Below, piece by piece: positions 31,726 to 38,887 of a stretch of DNA of 64,000 nucleotides. The stretch comes from VRUE01 sp963732225 (GTDB lineage: Bacteria; Actinomycetota; Thermoleophilia; Solirubrobacterales; 70-9). The DNA lies in the NCBI GenBank assembly GCA_963732225.1, contig CAVSYR010000002.1, positions 1,116,001 through 1,180,000 of the forward strand, in the 5' to 3' direction. Under the pieces are notes generated by a model. That model had not been told where the DNA came from. It did not search any database and saw only the letters and a program-made list of their open reading frames with translations. Position 1 is the stretch's first letter, and every line of letters begins with the position of its first letter. The translations under genes were made by a program, and so were the position numbers.

Positions 31726-32745
31726 ATGAGCAGCACCGCAGTCCGATCGCGGCGCTTGCGGCGATCGGACTGCGGCGGCGAGGGCATCGTCCGTCGCCGT
31801 CACGGCCGCGGCTTCGCCTACCTCGACGCCGACGGCGAGCGGGTCGAGGACTCCGAGACCCTGGAGCGGATCACCGAGCTGGCGATCCCGCCGGCTTGGC
31901 AGGAGGTCTGGGTCTGCCCCGATCCGCTCGGCCACATCCAGGCGACCGGGATCGACGCCGCCGGTCGCAAGCAGTACCTCTACCACTCGCGCTGGCAGCA
32001 GCGCCAGGCCGAGCGCAAGTTCGAGGCGGTGCGCGAGTTCGCCGCCGCCCTGCCGCGCCTGCGGCGCGCTGTCACTGCTGATCTGAGGCGCCAGGGTATG
32101 CCGCGCGAGCGCGCCTTGGCCTGTGCCATACGCCTGCTCGACCTCGGCTTCTTCCGCGTCGGCGGCGAGAGCTACGCAGAGGAAAACGAGAGCTACGGGC
32201 TGGCGACGATCCGCCGCGAGCACGTCACGATTAGCGGCGGCGAGGCCGTCTTCGACTTCCCGGCGAAGAGTGGCCAACGCCGGGTGCAGTCGATTAGCGA
32301 CCCGGCCGCGATTCGGGCGATCGAAACCATGCGGCGCCGCCACTACGGGCCCGACGACCTGCTCGCCTGGCGCGAGGCGGGGGAGTGGCGCGACGTCCAG
32401 TCCGACGACGTCAACGCCTATATCCAGGAGAAGATCGGCGAGCGCTTCTCGGCCAAGGACTTCCGCACCTGGCACGGCACGGTTCTTGCCGCGGTCGAGC
32501 TCGCCGGCGAGCCGGCGCCGGACTCCGAGGCCGCCGCCAAGCGCTCGATCTCAGCCGCGGTGGGACGCGTAGCCGAGGCGCTGGGTAACACGCCGGCCGT
32601 CTGCCGGCGCTCCTACATCGATCCGCGCGTTCTCGACCGCTTCCGCGACGGCCAGCAGATCCAGGCGACGGCAAGCACCAACGGCAGGCTCAGCGCGAAA
32701 CGGCGGGCGAAGATCGAGCGCGAAGTGCTGCGCTTGGTCTCCTAG
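31726..32745 (+). CDS. Type IB DNA topoisomerase (eukaryote-like)
   Basis: The protein has the bacterial topoisomerase IB pattern: GIVRRRHGRGFAYLDADGERV, IPPAWQEVWVCPDPLGHIQATGIDAAGRKQYLYHSRWQ, DLGFFRVGGESYAEENESYGLATI, KDFRTWHGT with the catalytic His region, and CRRSYIDPRVL with the DNA-linking Tyr near residue 302. It relaxes supercoils by nicking one strand. These enzymes are scattered in bacteria and are not essential. The start is the only one that keeps the N-terminal segment. Confidence 0.9.
   Translation: MSSTAVRSRRLRRSDCGGEGIVRRRHGRGFAYLDADGERVEDSETLERITELAIPPAWQEVWVCPDPLGHIQATGIDAAGRKQYLYHSRWQQRQAERKFEAVREFAAALPRLRRAVTADLRRQGMPRERALACAIRLLDLGFFRVGGESYAEENESYGLATIRREHVTISGGEAVFDFPAKSGQRRVQSISDPAAIRAIETMRRRHYGPDDLLAWREAGEWRDVQSDDVNAYIQEKIGERFSAKDFRTWHGTVLAAVELAGEPAPDSEAAAKRSISAAVGRVAEALGNTPAVCRRSYIDPRVLDRFRDGQQIQATASTNGRLSAKRRAKIEREVLRLVS
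31738..31773 (+). repeat. Perfect 13-bp inverted repeat at the start of the topoisomerase gene
   Basis: Arms GCAGTCCGATCGC (31738-31750) and GCGATCGGACTGC (31761-31773) with a 10-nt loop lie in codons 5 to 16 of the topoisomerase IB gene. In RNA this would form a very stable hairpin just after the start codon, possibly limiting translation. Confidence 0.75.
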
Positions 32746-32798
32746 ACCGTAGACGGCGGACTCGATCGCAATTGGGGAGATCGGGTACGGGTTCTCCA

Positions 32799-33638
32799 AT
32801 GCGCGCAGGGTTGCGAATCGGTTCCTGTGGGATCGCGCTGCTCGCGGTGGTGGCGCTGGGCGGCTGCGGTGGCGGCTCGGATCACACGAGCGACCAGGTG
32901 CGGACGCTGGGGCTGCCGGTCTGCGACGTCTCCGGGGCCGCAGGAGCGCTGACCGGGTTGGAAGCGGGGATCTCCGGGATCGGGCGGGAATTCGAAGCGC
33001 TCGAGCGCGGGCGGGAGACGCTCCCCAATCGAGAAGGCGGAACCGAACCGATTCCCGCTGGGCGGTTCGGACGCCAAATCCTGAGGGTGATGAAGGAAAA
33101 CACCGCCTCGATTCGCGGCCAGCTGCCAATGCTCGAAGACTGCGCGCGCAACGCGCTGCTGGAAGCGGAGGGCAAGCCCGTGCGTGAAACGGCGCCGGCG
33201 CGACCGCCGGCGCGGCGCACGGTCGGGCACCGGCTCGGCCCGGCGCGGGTCGAGCCCGGCAGGCAATCTCTGCCAGCGAGTCCCTGCGGGACGTTTGGCA
33301 GGAACGGGACGACGACGATCCACATCTTCTCCGACGCTCCGCACTGCGCCCGAGTGAAGCCGGGCGAACGGCTGCTCTTCGTCAACGACACCGGGATCGG
33401 GCCGCAGCACGCGGGCGCGGCCGGGATCAGGATCCTGGTCGGCGACTACGAGCTATGGATCGGGCCGCATGAGAGCGGGCTGATCCCGACCCCCGTCGAG
33501 ACCTATTTCGGTCGCGGCTCGCACCGGGTGCGGATCGCCGGCGCGCCGGGGGAGACGATCCTCCTCTTGCCCCCCGTCTGCGCGATGCGCCCGCCGGTGG
33601 CGTCCGGCGAAGAACTCTGCTTCCGGCCAGCTGGGTAA
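32799..33638 (+). CDS. Lipoprotein of unknown function
   Basis: ATG 32799 yields a lipoprotein signal with LGGC lipobox. Residues 35-140 are helical. A Pro/Arg-rich linker (ETAPARPPARRTV) is followed by a beta-rich C-terminal domain with several Cys (CGTFG, HCARV, PVCAM, ELCFRPAG). No family was recognised. A GGGTAC element lies at 32783-32788, without a clear -35. Confidence 0.65.
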   Translation: MRAGLRIGSCGIALLAVVALGGCGGGSDHTSDQVRTLGLPVCDVSGAAGALTGLEAGISGIGREFEALERGRETLPNREGGTEPIPAGRFGRQILRVMKENTASIRGQLPMLEDCARNALLEAEGKPVRETAPARPPARRTVGHRLGPARVEPGRQSLPASPCGTFGRNGTTTIHIFSDAPHCARVKPGERLLFVNDTGIGPQHAGAAGIRILVGDYELWIGPHESGLIPTPVETYFGRGSHRVRIAGAPGETILLLPPVCAMRPPVASGEELCFRPAG

Positions 33639-33647
33639 AGGCAGGAC

Positions 33648-34016
33648 CTAGGTGTCGCAGGCGGGCGTCCCGCCGGGTAGGCGGCGGCGGTTGGCCGCGA
33701 CCAGGCGGTAGAGCTTCGCTGCCAGCCACGAGATACCCGGCAGCAGGATCACGCGCCCGGCGATCCTCCAGCCGCTGCCCGCGCTCTTCAGCGTTGCCGC
33801 AACCGCCTCGTGTCCCGAGCGGACGGTGCCGTCGCGCGCAACCCACTGCAGGGCGGCGGCTGCCTGCTCCGGGGTCAGCCCCAGCTTGGCGAGATCGGTG
33901 GACTGCCAGGCGACGATCTCCGCCTCCGGCCCGATCTTCTCCACGAGGCGGACGCAGCTGGTGCAGAAGGCGCAGTCGCCGTCGTAGACCAGCACCGGCT
34001 GCGCCCGAGCGGCCAT
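33648..34016 (-). CDS. DCC-family (DUF393) thiol-disulfide oxidoreductase-like protein
   Basis: ATG 34016 overlaps the TetR stop. The motif VYDGDCAFCTSCVRLVEKIG carries the CxxC of DUF393. The C-terminus has SGWRIAGRVILLPGISWLAAKLYRLVAANR, also family-typical. It is probably a small redox protein; partners are unknown. It is in an operon with the upstream TetR gene. Confidence 0.88.
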   Translation of the reverse strand: MAARAQPVLVYDGDCAFCTSCVRLVEKIGPEAEIVAWQSTDLAKLGLTPEQAAAALQWVARDGTVRSGHEAVAATLKSAGSGWRIAGRVILLPGISWLAAKLYRLVAANRRRLPGGTPACDT

Positions 34017-34570
34017 CAGTCCCACGACTCGCTGAGCAGCCGGTCGATTGCCAGTTGCAGCACTTCGGCCCGCGACTTGTCACCGTGCGTCGCGGTGATG
34101 AAGTAGCTGCCGATGAAGAGCGAGAAGGCGAGCATGCTGCGGGCCTCGACGTCGCTCTCGTCGGTGCAGAACTGCCCGAACAGGGAGCGCAAATACTCCA
34201 TTCGCCGACTGTCGATCCGGCGCAAGCGCTTGGCCACCTCGCGGTCGCGGCGGGCCCAGTCGCGCAGCGCCAGCTCGACGGCGAAGTCGACCGTCGACGC
34301 CAGTTCGAAGAGCTGCTGCAGTTTGGTTCTCGCCTCGGCCGGCGTGCTCTCGACGACGGCGATTACATCCTCGACCATGGCCTTCTCCCAGCTGTCGAGC
34401 AGCTCGTCGAGCAGACCTTGGCGGTCTTTGAAGTGCCAGTAGAAGCCGCCCTTGGATACCCCCAGCGACGTTGCCAGGGCCTCGACCCGAACAGCCTCCG
34501 GGCCGCCGGCGCCAAGCGCTTTCTGGGCGGCCTCGATCCAGGCGCTGCGCGGGGTTCTGACCTTGGCCAT
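34016..34570 (-). CDS. TetR-family transcriptional regulator
   Basis: The N-terminal helix-turn-helix (WIEAAQKALGAGGPEAVRVEALATSLGVSKGGFYWHFKDRQGLLDELLDSW) is typical TetR. The C-terminal domain (about residues 75-180) binds an unknown ligand. It is divergent from the DUF2867 gene, and two palindromes in the gap are its likely operators. Confidence 0.9.
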   Translation of the reverse strand: MAKVRTPRSAWIEAAQKALGAGGPEAVRVEALATSLGVSKGGFYWHFKDRQGLLDELLDSWEKAMVEDVIAVVESTPAEARTKLQQLFELASTVDFAVELALRDWARRDREVAKRLRRIDSRRMEYLRSLFGQFCTDESDVEARSMLAFSLFIGSYFITATHGDKSRAEVLQLAIDRLLSESWD

Positions 34571-34575
34571 GGTTT

Positions 34576-34596
34576 ATCTATACGGCACCGTATTGA
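34576..34596. promoter_or_regulatory. Candidate TetR operator 1
   Basis: ATACGG-CA-CCGTAT (34580-34593) is a palindrome with a CA centre; flanks extend the symmetry with one mismatch. It is just upstream of the TetR start. Confidence 0.7.
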
Positions 34597-34621
34597 CAGA
34601 TGCAAGCGGCGGTGTTAAAGA
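34593..34621 (+). promoter_or_regulatory. Candidate sigma-70-type promoter of the DUF2867 gene
   Basis: TTGACA at 34593-34598, a 17-bp spacer and TAAAGA at 34616-34621. The -35 abuts operator 1, and the expected start site falls in operator 2, so the regulator would repress it directly. Confidence 0.6.
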
Positions 34622-34642
34622 TCCATACGACATCGTATGGAT
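34621..34642. promoter_or_regulatory. Candidate TetR operator 2 (perfect 10-bp arms)
   Basis: Arms ATCCATACGA and TCGTATGGAT flank a CA centre; they are perfect inverted repeats. The core ATACGx-CA-xCGTAT is shared with operator 1. Confidence 0.8.
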
Positions 34643-34657
34643 TGAAAGGAGACCGAC

Positions 34658-35293
34658 ATGAGGCTTCCGAACGCGGCGCACGAATCCCGCCCCTGGCGCA
34701 TCCGTGAGATCGTCCCGGACTTCAAGCTGGAGGACGTCTGGGCGCTGCCGGTGCAAGGCGGCGAGGAGGACTTTCCGCAGTTGCTCGAGCTGCTGGCTGC
34801 CGCCGATCCCGCCAACGCGGACTCCCTGCCGACCCGCTTCCTCTGGCGCCTCCGGGATCGCCTCGGCAAGTGGTTCGACCTCGGTGAGATCTCGGCTCCG
34901 GCCGAGGAGGGCGACGCTGCGGACAGGTTGCCGATTCCGGGAACGGATGAGACCTCACTGCGCGCCCGGCTGCCGGAGGACCTGCGCGGGACGGTGGCGG
35001 ACGTGGACTTTGCCTCCCTCCCTTTCGTGCCGCTCTACCTGACCGACGACGAGTTCGCCGCTGAGATCTCGAACCGGACCATGCACGGCGTGATGCACGC
35101 TGCCTGGGCCGAGCAGGGCGGAGGTCGTTATCAAGCGCAGATGGCGGTCTACGTCAAGACACACGGTCGCTTCGGCGAGGCATACATGCTGCTGATCAAG
35201 CCGTTCCGCCACCTGATCGTCTACCCGGCGCTGATGAAGCAGACCGAACGGATGTGGAATGAACGCCCTCCGCGGCGGGCGGTGCCGAGCTAG
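34658..35293 (+). CDS. DUF2867 family protein
   Basis: DUF2867 residues are present: SRPWRIREIVPDFKLEDVWALPVQGGEEDFPQLLELL near the N-terminus and HGRFGEAYMLLIKPFRHLIVYPALMKQTERMW at the C-terminus. The family has no established function. It is controlled by the divergent TetR (see operators). GGAG lies upstream of the ATG. Confidence 0.85.
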   Translation: MRLPNAAHESRPWRIREIVPDFKLEDVWALPVQGGEEDFPQLLELLAAADPANADSLPTRFLWRLRDRLGKWFDLGEISAPAEEGDAADRLPIPGTDETSLRARLPEDLRGTVADVDFASLPFVPLYLTDDEFAAEISNRTMHGVMHAAWAEQGGGRYQAQMAVYVKTHGRFGEAYMLLIKPFRHLIVYPALMKQTERMWNERPPRRAVPS

Positions 35294-36057
35294 GGCTTCT
35301 CGGCCGCCGGCTCGCTGAGCGGCGTCGCGTTGGGCTCGCCGAAGACGCGGGCGAGGACGATGCTGAGCTCGTAGAGGGCGATCAGCGGCGCGGTCTCGAG
35401 CAGCATCGAGACCGGGTCGACGCCCGGCAGGGCGGCGGCGACGATCGCGCATCCAAGGTATGCGTAGCGGCGGTTCTGTTTCAGCTGCTTCACCTTGACG
35501 ATGCCGAGGCGGGTGACGGCGAGGACGCCGACCGGGACCTGGAAGACGATGCCGCAGGCGAGCAAGGTGGTGCCGAAGAAGCTGTAGTAGTCCTTGGCCC
35601 TGACCTGGATGTTGAACTGCGAGTCGTTGAAGTTGAGCAGGAACTTGGTCGCCGCCGGCAGCACGACGAGGTAGCCGAAGGCGACCCCGGCGAGGAAGAG
35701 GACCGGGACCAGGAGCAATAGCGGGCCGACGGTGCGCCGCTGCTGGTGGCTGAAGGCCGGCAGCACGTAGGCGTAGACCTGGTAGAGGATGATCGGCATC
35801 GAGAGCACGAAGGCGCCGTAGGCGGCAACTGTCATCGTCGTCGTGAAGGGCTCGCTGATGCCGAGCGTGAGCAGCTTGCTGTGAGCCGAGGGAAGCGGCG
35901 CGTTGGCCAGTTCGATCAGCAGGTGGTTCTGCCAGAAGCAGAGGCCGAGAGCGACGCCGAAGACGGCAAGTGAGACGACGACGCGCGCGCGCAGCTCGTC
36001 GAGGTGCTCGACGAGGCTGACCTCATCGTCATACGCGATTGCTTTTACGCGGCGCAT
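35290..36057 (-). CDS. tatC: Twin-arginine translocase subunit TatC
   Basis: Six-segment membrane protein with the TatC N-terminal VSLVEHLDELRARVVVSL, YQVYAYVLPAFSHQQRR, and a conserved FGYLVVLPAATKFLLNF. It recognises Tat signal peptides. It lies 10 bp after tatA in an operon. Confidence 0.96.
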   Translation of the reverse strand: MRRVKAIAYDDEVSLVEHLDELRARVVVSLAVFGVALGLCFWQNHLLIELANAPLPSAHSKLLTLGISEPFTTTMTVAAYGAFVLSMPIILYQVYAYVLPAFSHQQRRTVGPLLLLVPVLFLAGVAFGYLVVLPAATKFLLNFNDSQFNIQVRAKDYYSFFGTTLLACGIVFQVPVGVLAVTRLGIVKVKQLKQNRRYAYLGCAIVAAALPGVDPVSMLLETAPLIALYELSIVLARVFGEPNATPLSEPAAEKP

Positions 36058-36067
36058 CGTCTTTGCC

Positions 36068-36313
36068 TCAGGCGTGCGAGTTGGTGGCGGTGTCAGCCGT
36101 CGTCTTGGTCGCCGGGCCGTGGGCGACTACCGGCGGCTGCTCGACCGCTAGTGGGGTCTCGTCAACGTCGGGGTGCTCGCCCGAGACCGAGCCGCGGAAC
36201 TCGCGAATCCCTTTGCCGACCGACTTGCCGAGCTCGGGTAGGCGTTTGGGCCCGAAGACGACGAGGGCGATGACGAGGACGATCATGATCTCCATTGGTC
36301 CGATGTTTGGCAC
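36068..36313 (-). CDS. tatA: Sec-independent protein translocase TatA
   Basis: One N-terminal membrane helix (MEIMIVLVIALVVFGPKRLPELGKSVGKGIREF) with the FGPKRLPELG hinge and amphipathic helix, then a disordered acidic tail. Forms the Tat pore with TatC. No tatB is adjacent. Confidence 0.95.
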   Translation of the reverse strand: MPNIGPMEIMIVLVIALVVFGPKRLPELGKSVGKGIREFRGSVSGEHPDVDETPLAVEQPPVVAHGPATKTTADTATNSHA

Positions 36314-36355
36314 TGTGTGCCTCCAGTCCTAGTTGGGTCAAAGTTTTGTCCCGGC

Positions 36356-36422
36356 GGGGCCGAGGGGGGCTTGGCGACTTACCTGCCCATAGAAGGGGGG
36401 TAAGTCGCCAAGCCCCGGCCCC
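36356..36422 (-). terminator. Large stem-loop after the ferritin-like gene
   Basis: Perfect 18-bp arms, 36366-36383 and 36399-36416 (from GGGGCTTGGCGACTTACC to its complement), enclose a 15-nt loop. Outer GGGGCC/GGCCCC pairs add to it. It lies between the ferritin-like gene and tatA, so it would terminate the former; no long U-run follows. Confidence 0.7.
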
Positions 36423-36440
36423 ACCGGGGTTGCGATGGCG

Positions 36441-37166
36441 TTACTGGAGAAAGCCTGTCTTCTTCACCGCGCTGAGCACTTCGGCTGCCGTGAACGGCGT
36501 GTCAAAGGGGCCGTCGGGGGTGAGCCCGGAGGGCTTGCCGGTCAGCAGCAGGCCGGCTACAGAGGCGTGGCGTGCCTCGATCGACCAGATCGAGAGCGCC
36601 GCGGCGATGTAGGCCGGGCTGGCGATGTTGAGCGCCTGGCCGGAGTAGGCGTGGACGCCGGTGTTCTCGAGCGCGACGGCGGTCTTGATGAAGGACGCCG
36701 CGTTTGAGGTGGTCGAGCCGAAGTCGACCTTGGGTGCGGCGGTCGCCTTCGAGCCGAGGGCCTTCTTGAGGAAGGCGACGTGGGCGTTCTCGTCGACGGT
36801 CACCGTCTTCAGGAAGACCTGGGTCTGCTTGTCGGTGATGAACTTGCTCTTGCTCTGGTTGGCGGTCGCCTCGTTGTAGAAGGCGGACTCCAGGTACTCG
36901 AGCGTGAGGGCGAAGTTGAGGATGCCGACATCGCCCTTGCCGAAGGAGGCGGGCGGGCGGCCCTTGCCACCCTTGGCCATCGCGGCGGCGGGGGTGAGGG
37001 CGCCGATCAGGGCGCCGCTGCCGACGACAGCGCCGCCTGCGAGACCGGCCTTCTTCAGGAAGCCGAGCCGGGTATCGCCCTCGCTGAGGGTTTCAGAGGC
37101 GTCGTCGGCCGCTTGGCGGACAACGTCGTCGACGTTGGTCTGTTTGAGGGTTGCATCGGGTTCCAT
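36441..37166 (-). CDS. Secreted or membrane-associated ferritin-like protein
   Basis: ATG 37166 has AAAGGAG upstream. A polar N-terminus leads to LGFLKKAGLAGGAVVGSGALIGALTPAAAMA, a Tat- or Sec-like signal with one Arg. The mature part is a ferritin-like domain: ILNFALTLEYLESAFYNEA, TVTVDENAHVAFLKKALGSKA, and AALSIWSIEARHASVAGLLL, with Glu and His at helix positions used for di-iron. Proteins like it are common in actinobacteria and often unassigned. Confidence 0.82.
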   Translation of the reverse strand: MEPDATLKQTNVDDVVRQAADDASETLSEGDTRLGFLKKAGLAGGAVVGSGALIGALTPAAAMAKGGKGRPPASFGKGDVGILNFALTLEYLESAFYNEATANQSKSKFITDKQTQVFLKTVTVDENAHVAFLKKALGSKATAAPKVDFGSTTSNAASFIKTAVALENTGVHAYSGQALNIASPAYIAAALSIWSIEARHASVAGLLLTGKPSGLTPDGPFDTPFTAAEVLSAVKKTGFLQ

Positions 37167-37240
37167 TGCGCGCTCCTTTGAAGGGGTTTGGGCCAAGTAA
37201 CGGAGCCCCACCTCCTCCGGATCACTTGCCGCGGCGATCT

Positions 37241-38836
37241 TTATTTGGGCGAAGCCGCGGCGCTGGCAGCTGAGATGTGCTCGTGGACGAAGCGCACGAC
37301 CGTCGCACCCTCGCCGACCGCGGTTGCGCAGCGCTTGATCGAGCCGGCGCGCACGTCGCCGGCGGCGTAGATGCCGGAGACGCTGGTTTCGAGCAGGCCC
37401 TGGGCGCCCGCTTCTGCCCCGGTCAGGACGAACCCCTTGGCGTCGCGGGCGATCGCCTCGCCAAGCCAATCGGTGCAGGGAGTGGCGCCGAGGAAGAGGA
37501 AGAGGAAGGAGAAGGGCAGCTTTTCTCCGTCGTTGAGCGTTACCGCCTCCAAGTGTCCGTCCTCGCCGTGCAGGGCGTTGACTTCGCTGCGGTCGCGGAC
37601 GACGACGCCGAAGCGATCGAGCTCGTCGATCAGGTACTGGGACATCGTCTCGCTGAGATCTGCACGCCGGTGCAAGAGGGTGACCAGGGCGCCGCCGCGG
37701 GCCAGCCAGATCGCCGCCTGCGCGGCCGAGTTGCCGCCGCCGATCACGCCGACCCGCTGGCCGCCGCAGAGCTGGCCCTCGGGTGGCCCTGCGGCGTAGA
37801 AGACGCTGATCCCCTCGTAGTCGTCGAGATCGTCGACCGGCAGGCGTCGGTATTCGGCGCCGGTCGAGAGCAGCACCGTGCGAGCGAGGATCTCGTTGCC
37901 TTCCTCGAGCTTGACCAGGTGCCGCTCAGCGCCGGGCTCAAGTGCGCGGGCGCGGTAGGGCGTCGCCGTGCGGGCGCCGAACTTGCGCGCCTGGGTGACC
38001 GCGCGGCTGGTCAGCTCGCTGCCGGTGATCCCGGCAGGGAAGCCGAGGTAGTTCTCGATCCGCCGCGAGGTGCCGGCCTGGCCGCCGAGCACGGTGCTCT
38101 CGATCACCAGCGTGTCGAGGCCCTCGGAGGCGCCGTAGACCGCGGCGCCGAGCCCGGCCGGACCGCCGCCAAGGATGAGCAGGTCGACCTCCTCGCGCTC
38201 GCCGAGTTCGAGCCCGATCCCCAGCGCTCGTGAGAGCTGGCCGTTGCTCGGGTTGCGCAGCTCGCTGCCGCCGGGCAGGCGAACCAACGGGATCTCCTCG
38301 GGGGCGAGCGACTCGAGCAGGGTCGCGGCCTCGAGGTCCTCGGCGGGCGAGCGCCAGGAGTGGGGGAGGCGCTGGCGCCGGGCGAAGTCGAGCAGGCGCC
38401 GGGTCTCGCTCGAGTCGTGCGGGCCGACGATCTCGACCCCAATCCCCTGCTGGCGCTGCAGCAATTCGCGCCGCTCGATGAAGGCCGAGAGCAGCAGGTC
38501 GGAGAGCGCCCCGTCCTCGAAGAGCAGTTTGCGCAGCACTTCGCGGTCGACCGCGATGTAGCGCATTGGTTCGGTGACGACCGCGGTGAGGAAGACGGTC
38601 TGGCCGGAGAGCAGGTTCATCTCGCCGAGGAAGCCGGAGGCGCCGTGGCGGATGATCTCGCGGCCGGCGGGATCGGTGACCGCGACCTCGCCCTCGTAGA
38701 TCGCGATGAACGGGTAGCTGGCGTCGCCGACTTCGAAGAGCTTCTCGCCGGGCTCGGCAGTTCGCTCCTCTCCAAGCTTGGCAAGGGTGGCGAGCTGCGA
38801 ACTCGAAAGGACCCGGCTTGTCGGAGCGGAGGCCAT
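37241..38836 (-). CDS. cNMP-binding domain fused to a thioredoxin reductase-like flavoprotein
   Basis: Residues 1-130 are a cyclic nucleotide-binding domain (EPGEKLFEVGDASYPFIAIYEGEVAV, GASGFLGEMNLLSGQTVFLTAVV). A short thioredoxin-like linker (130-210) follows. Residues 215-531 resemble thioredoxin reductase with FAD loop LILGGGPAGLGAAVYGASEG, NADPH loop VIGGGNSAAQAAIWLARGG and GIYAAGDVRAGSIKR. The redox CxxC is missing: the place reads YAAGPPEGQLCGGQ with one Cys. It may therefore not reduce thioredoxin directly. Confidence 0.88.
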   Translation of the reverse strand: MASAPTSRVLSSSQLATLAKLGEERTAEPGEKLFEVGDASYPFIAIYEGEVAVTDPAGREIIRHGASGFLGEMNLLSGQTVFLTAVVTEPMRYIAVDREVLRKLLFEDGALSDLLLSAFIERRELLQRQQGIGVEIVGPHDSSETRRLLDFARRQRLPHSWRSPAEDLEAATLLESLAPEEIPLVRLPGGSELRNPSNGQLSRALGIGLELGEREEVDLLILGGGPAGLGAAVYGASEGLDTLVIESTVLGGQAGTSRRIENYLGFPAGITGSELTSRAVTQARKFGARTATPYRARALEPGAERHLVKLEEGNEILARTVLLSTGAEYRRLPVDDLDDYEGISVFYAAGPPEGQLCGGQRVGVIGGGNSAAQAAIWLARGGALVTLLHRRADLSETMSQYLIDELDRFGVVVRDRSEVNALHGEDGHLEAVTLNDGEKLPFSFLFLFLGATPCTDWLGEAIARDAKGFVLTGAEAGAQGLLETSVSGIYAAGDVRAGSIKRCATAVGEGATVVRFVHEHISAASAAASPK

Positions 38837-38887
38837 CTGGGCGCAGACTAGATGGTCGGTCCAGCCCGGAGGTGGGAACATCCCGCA

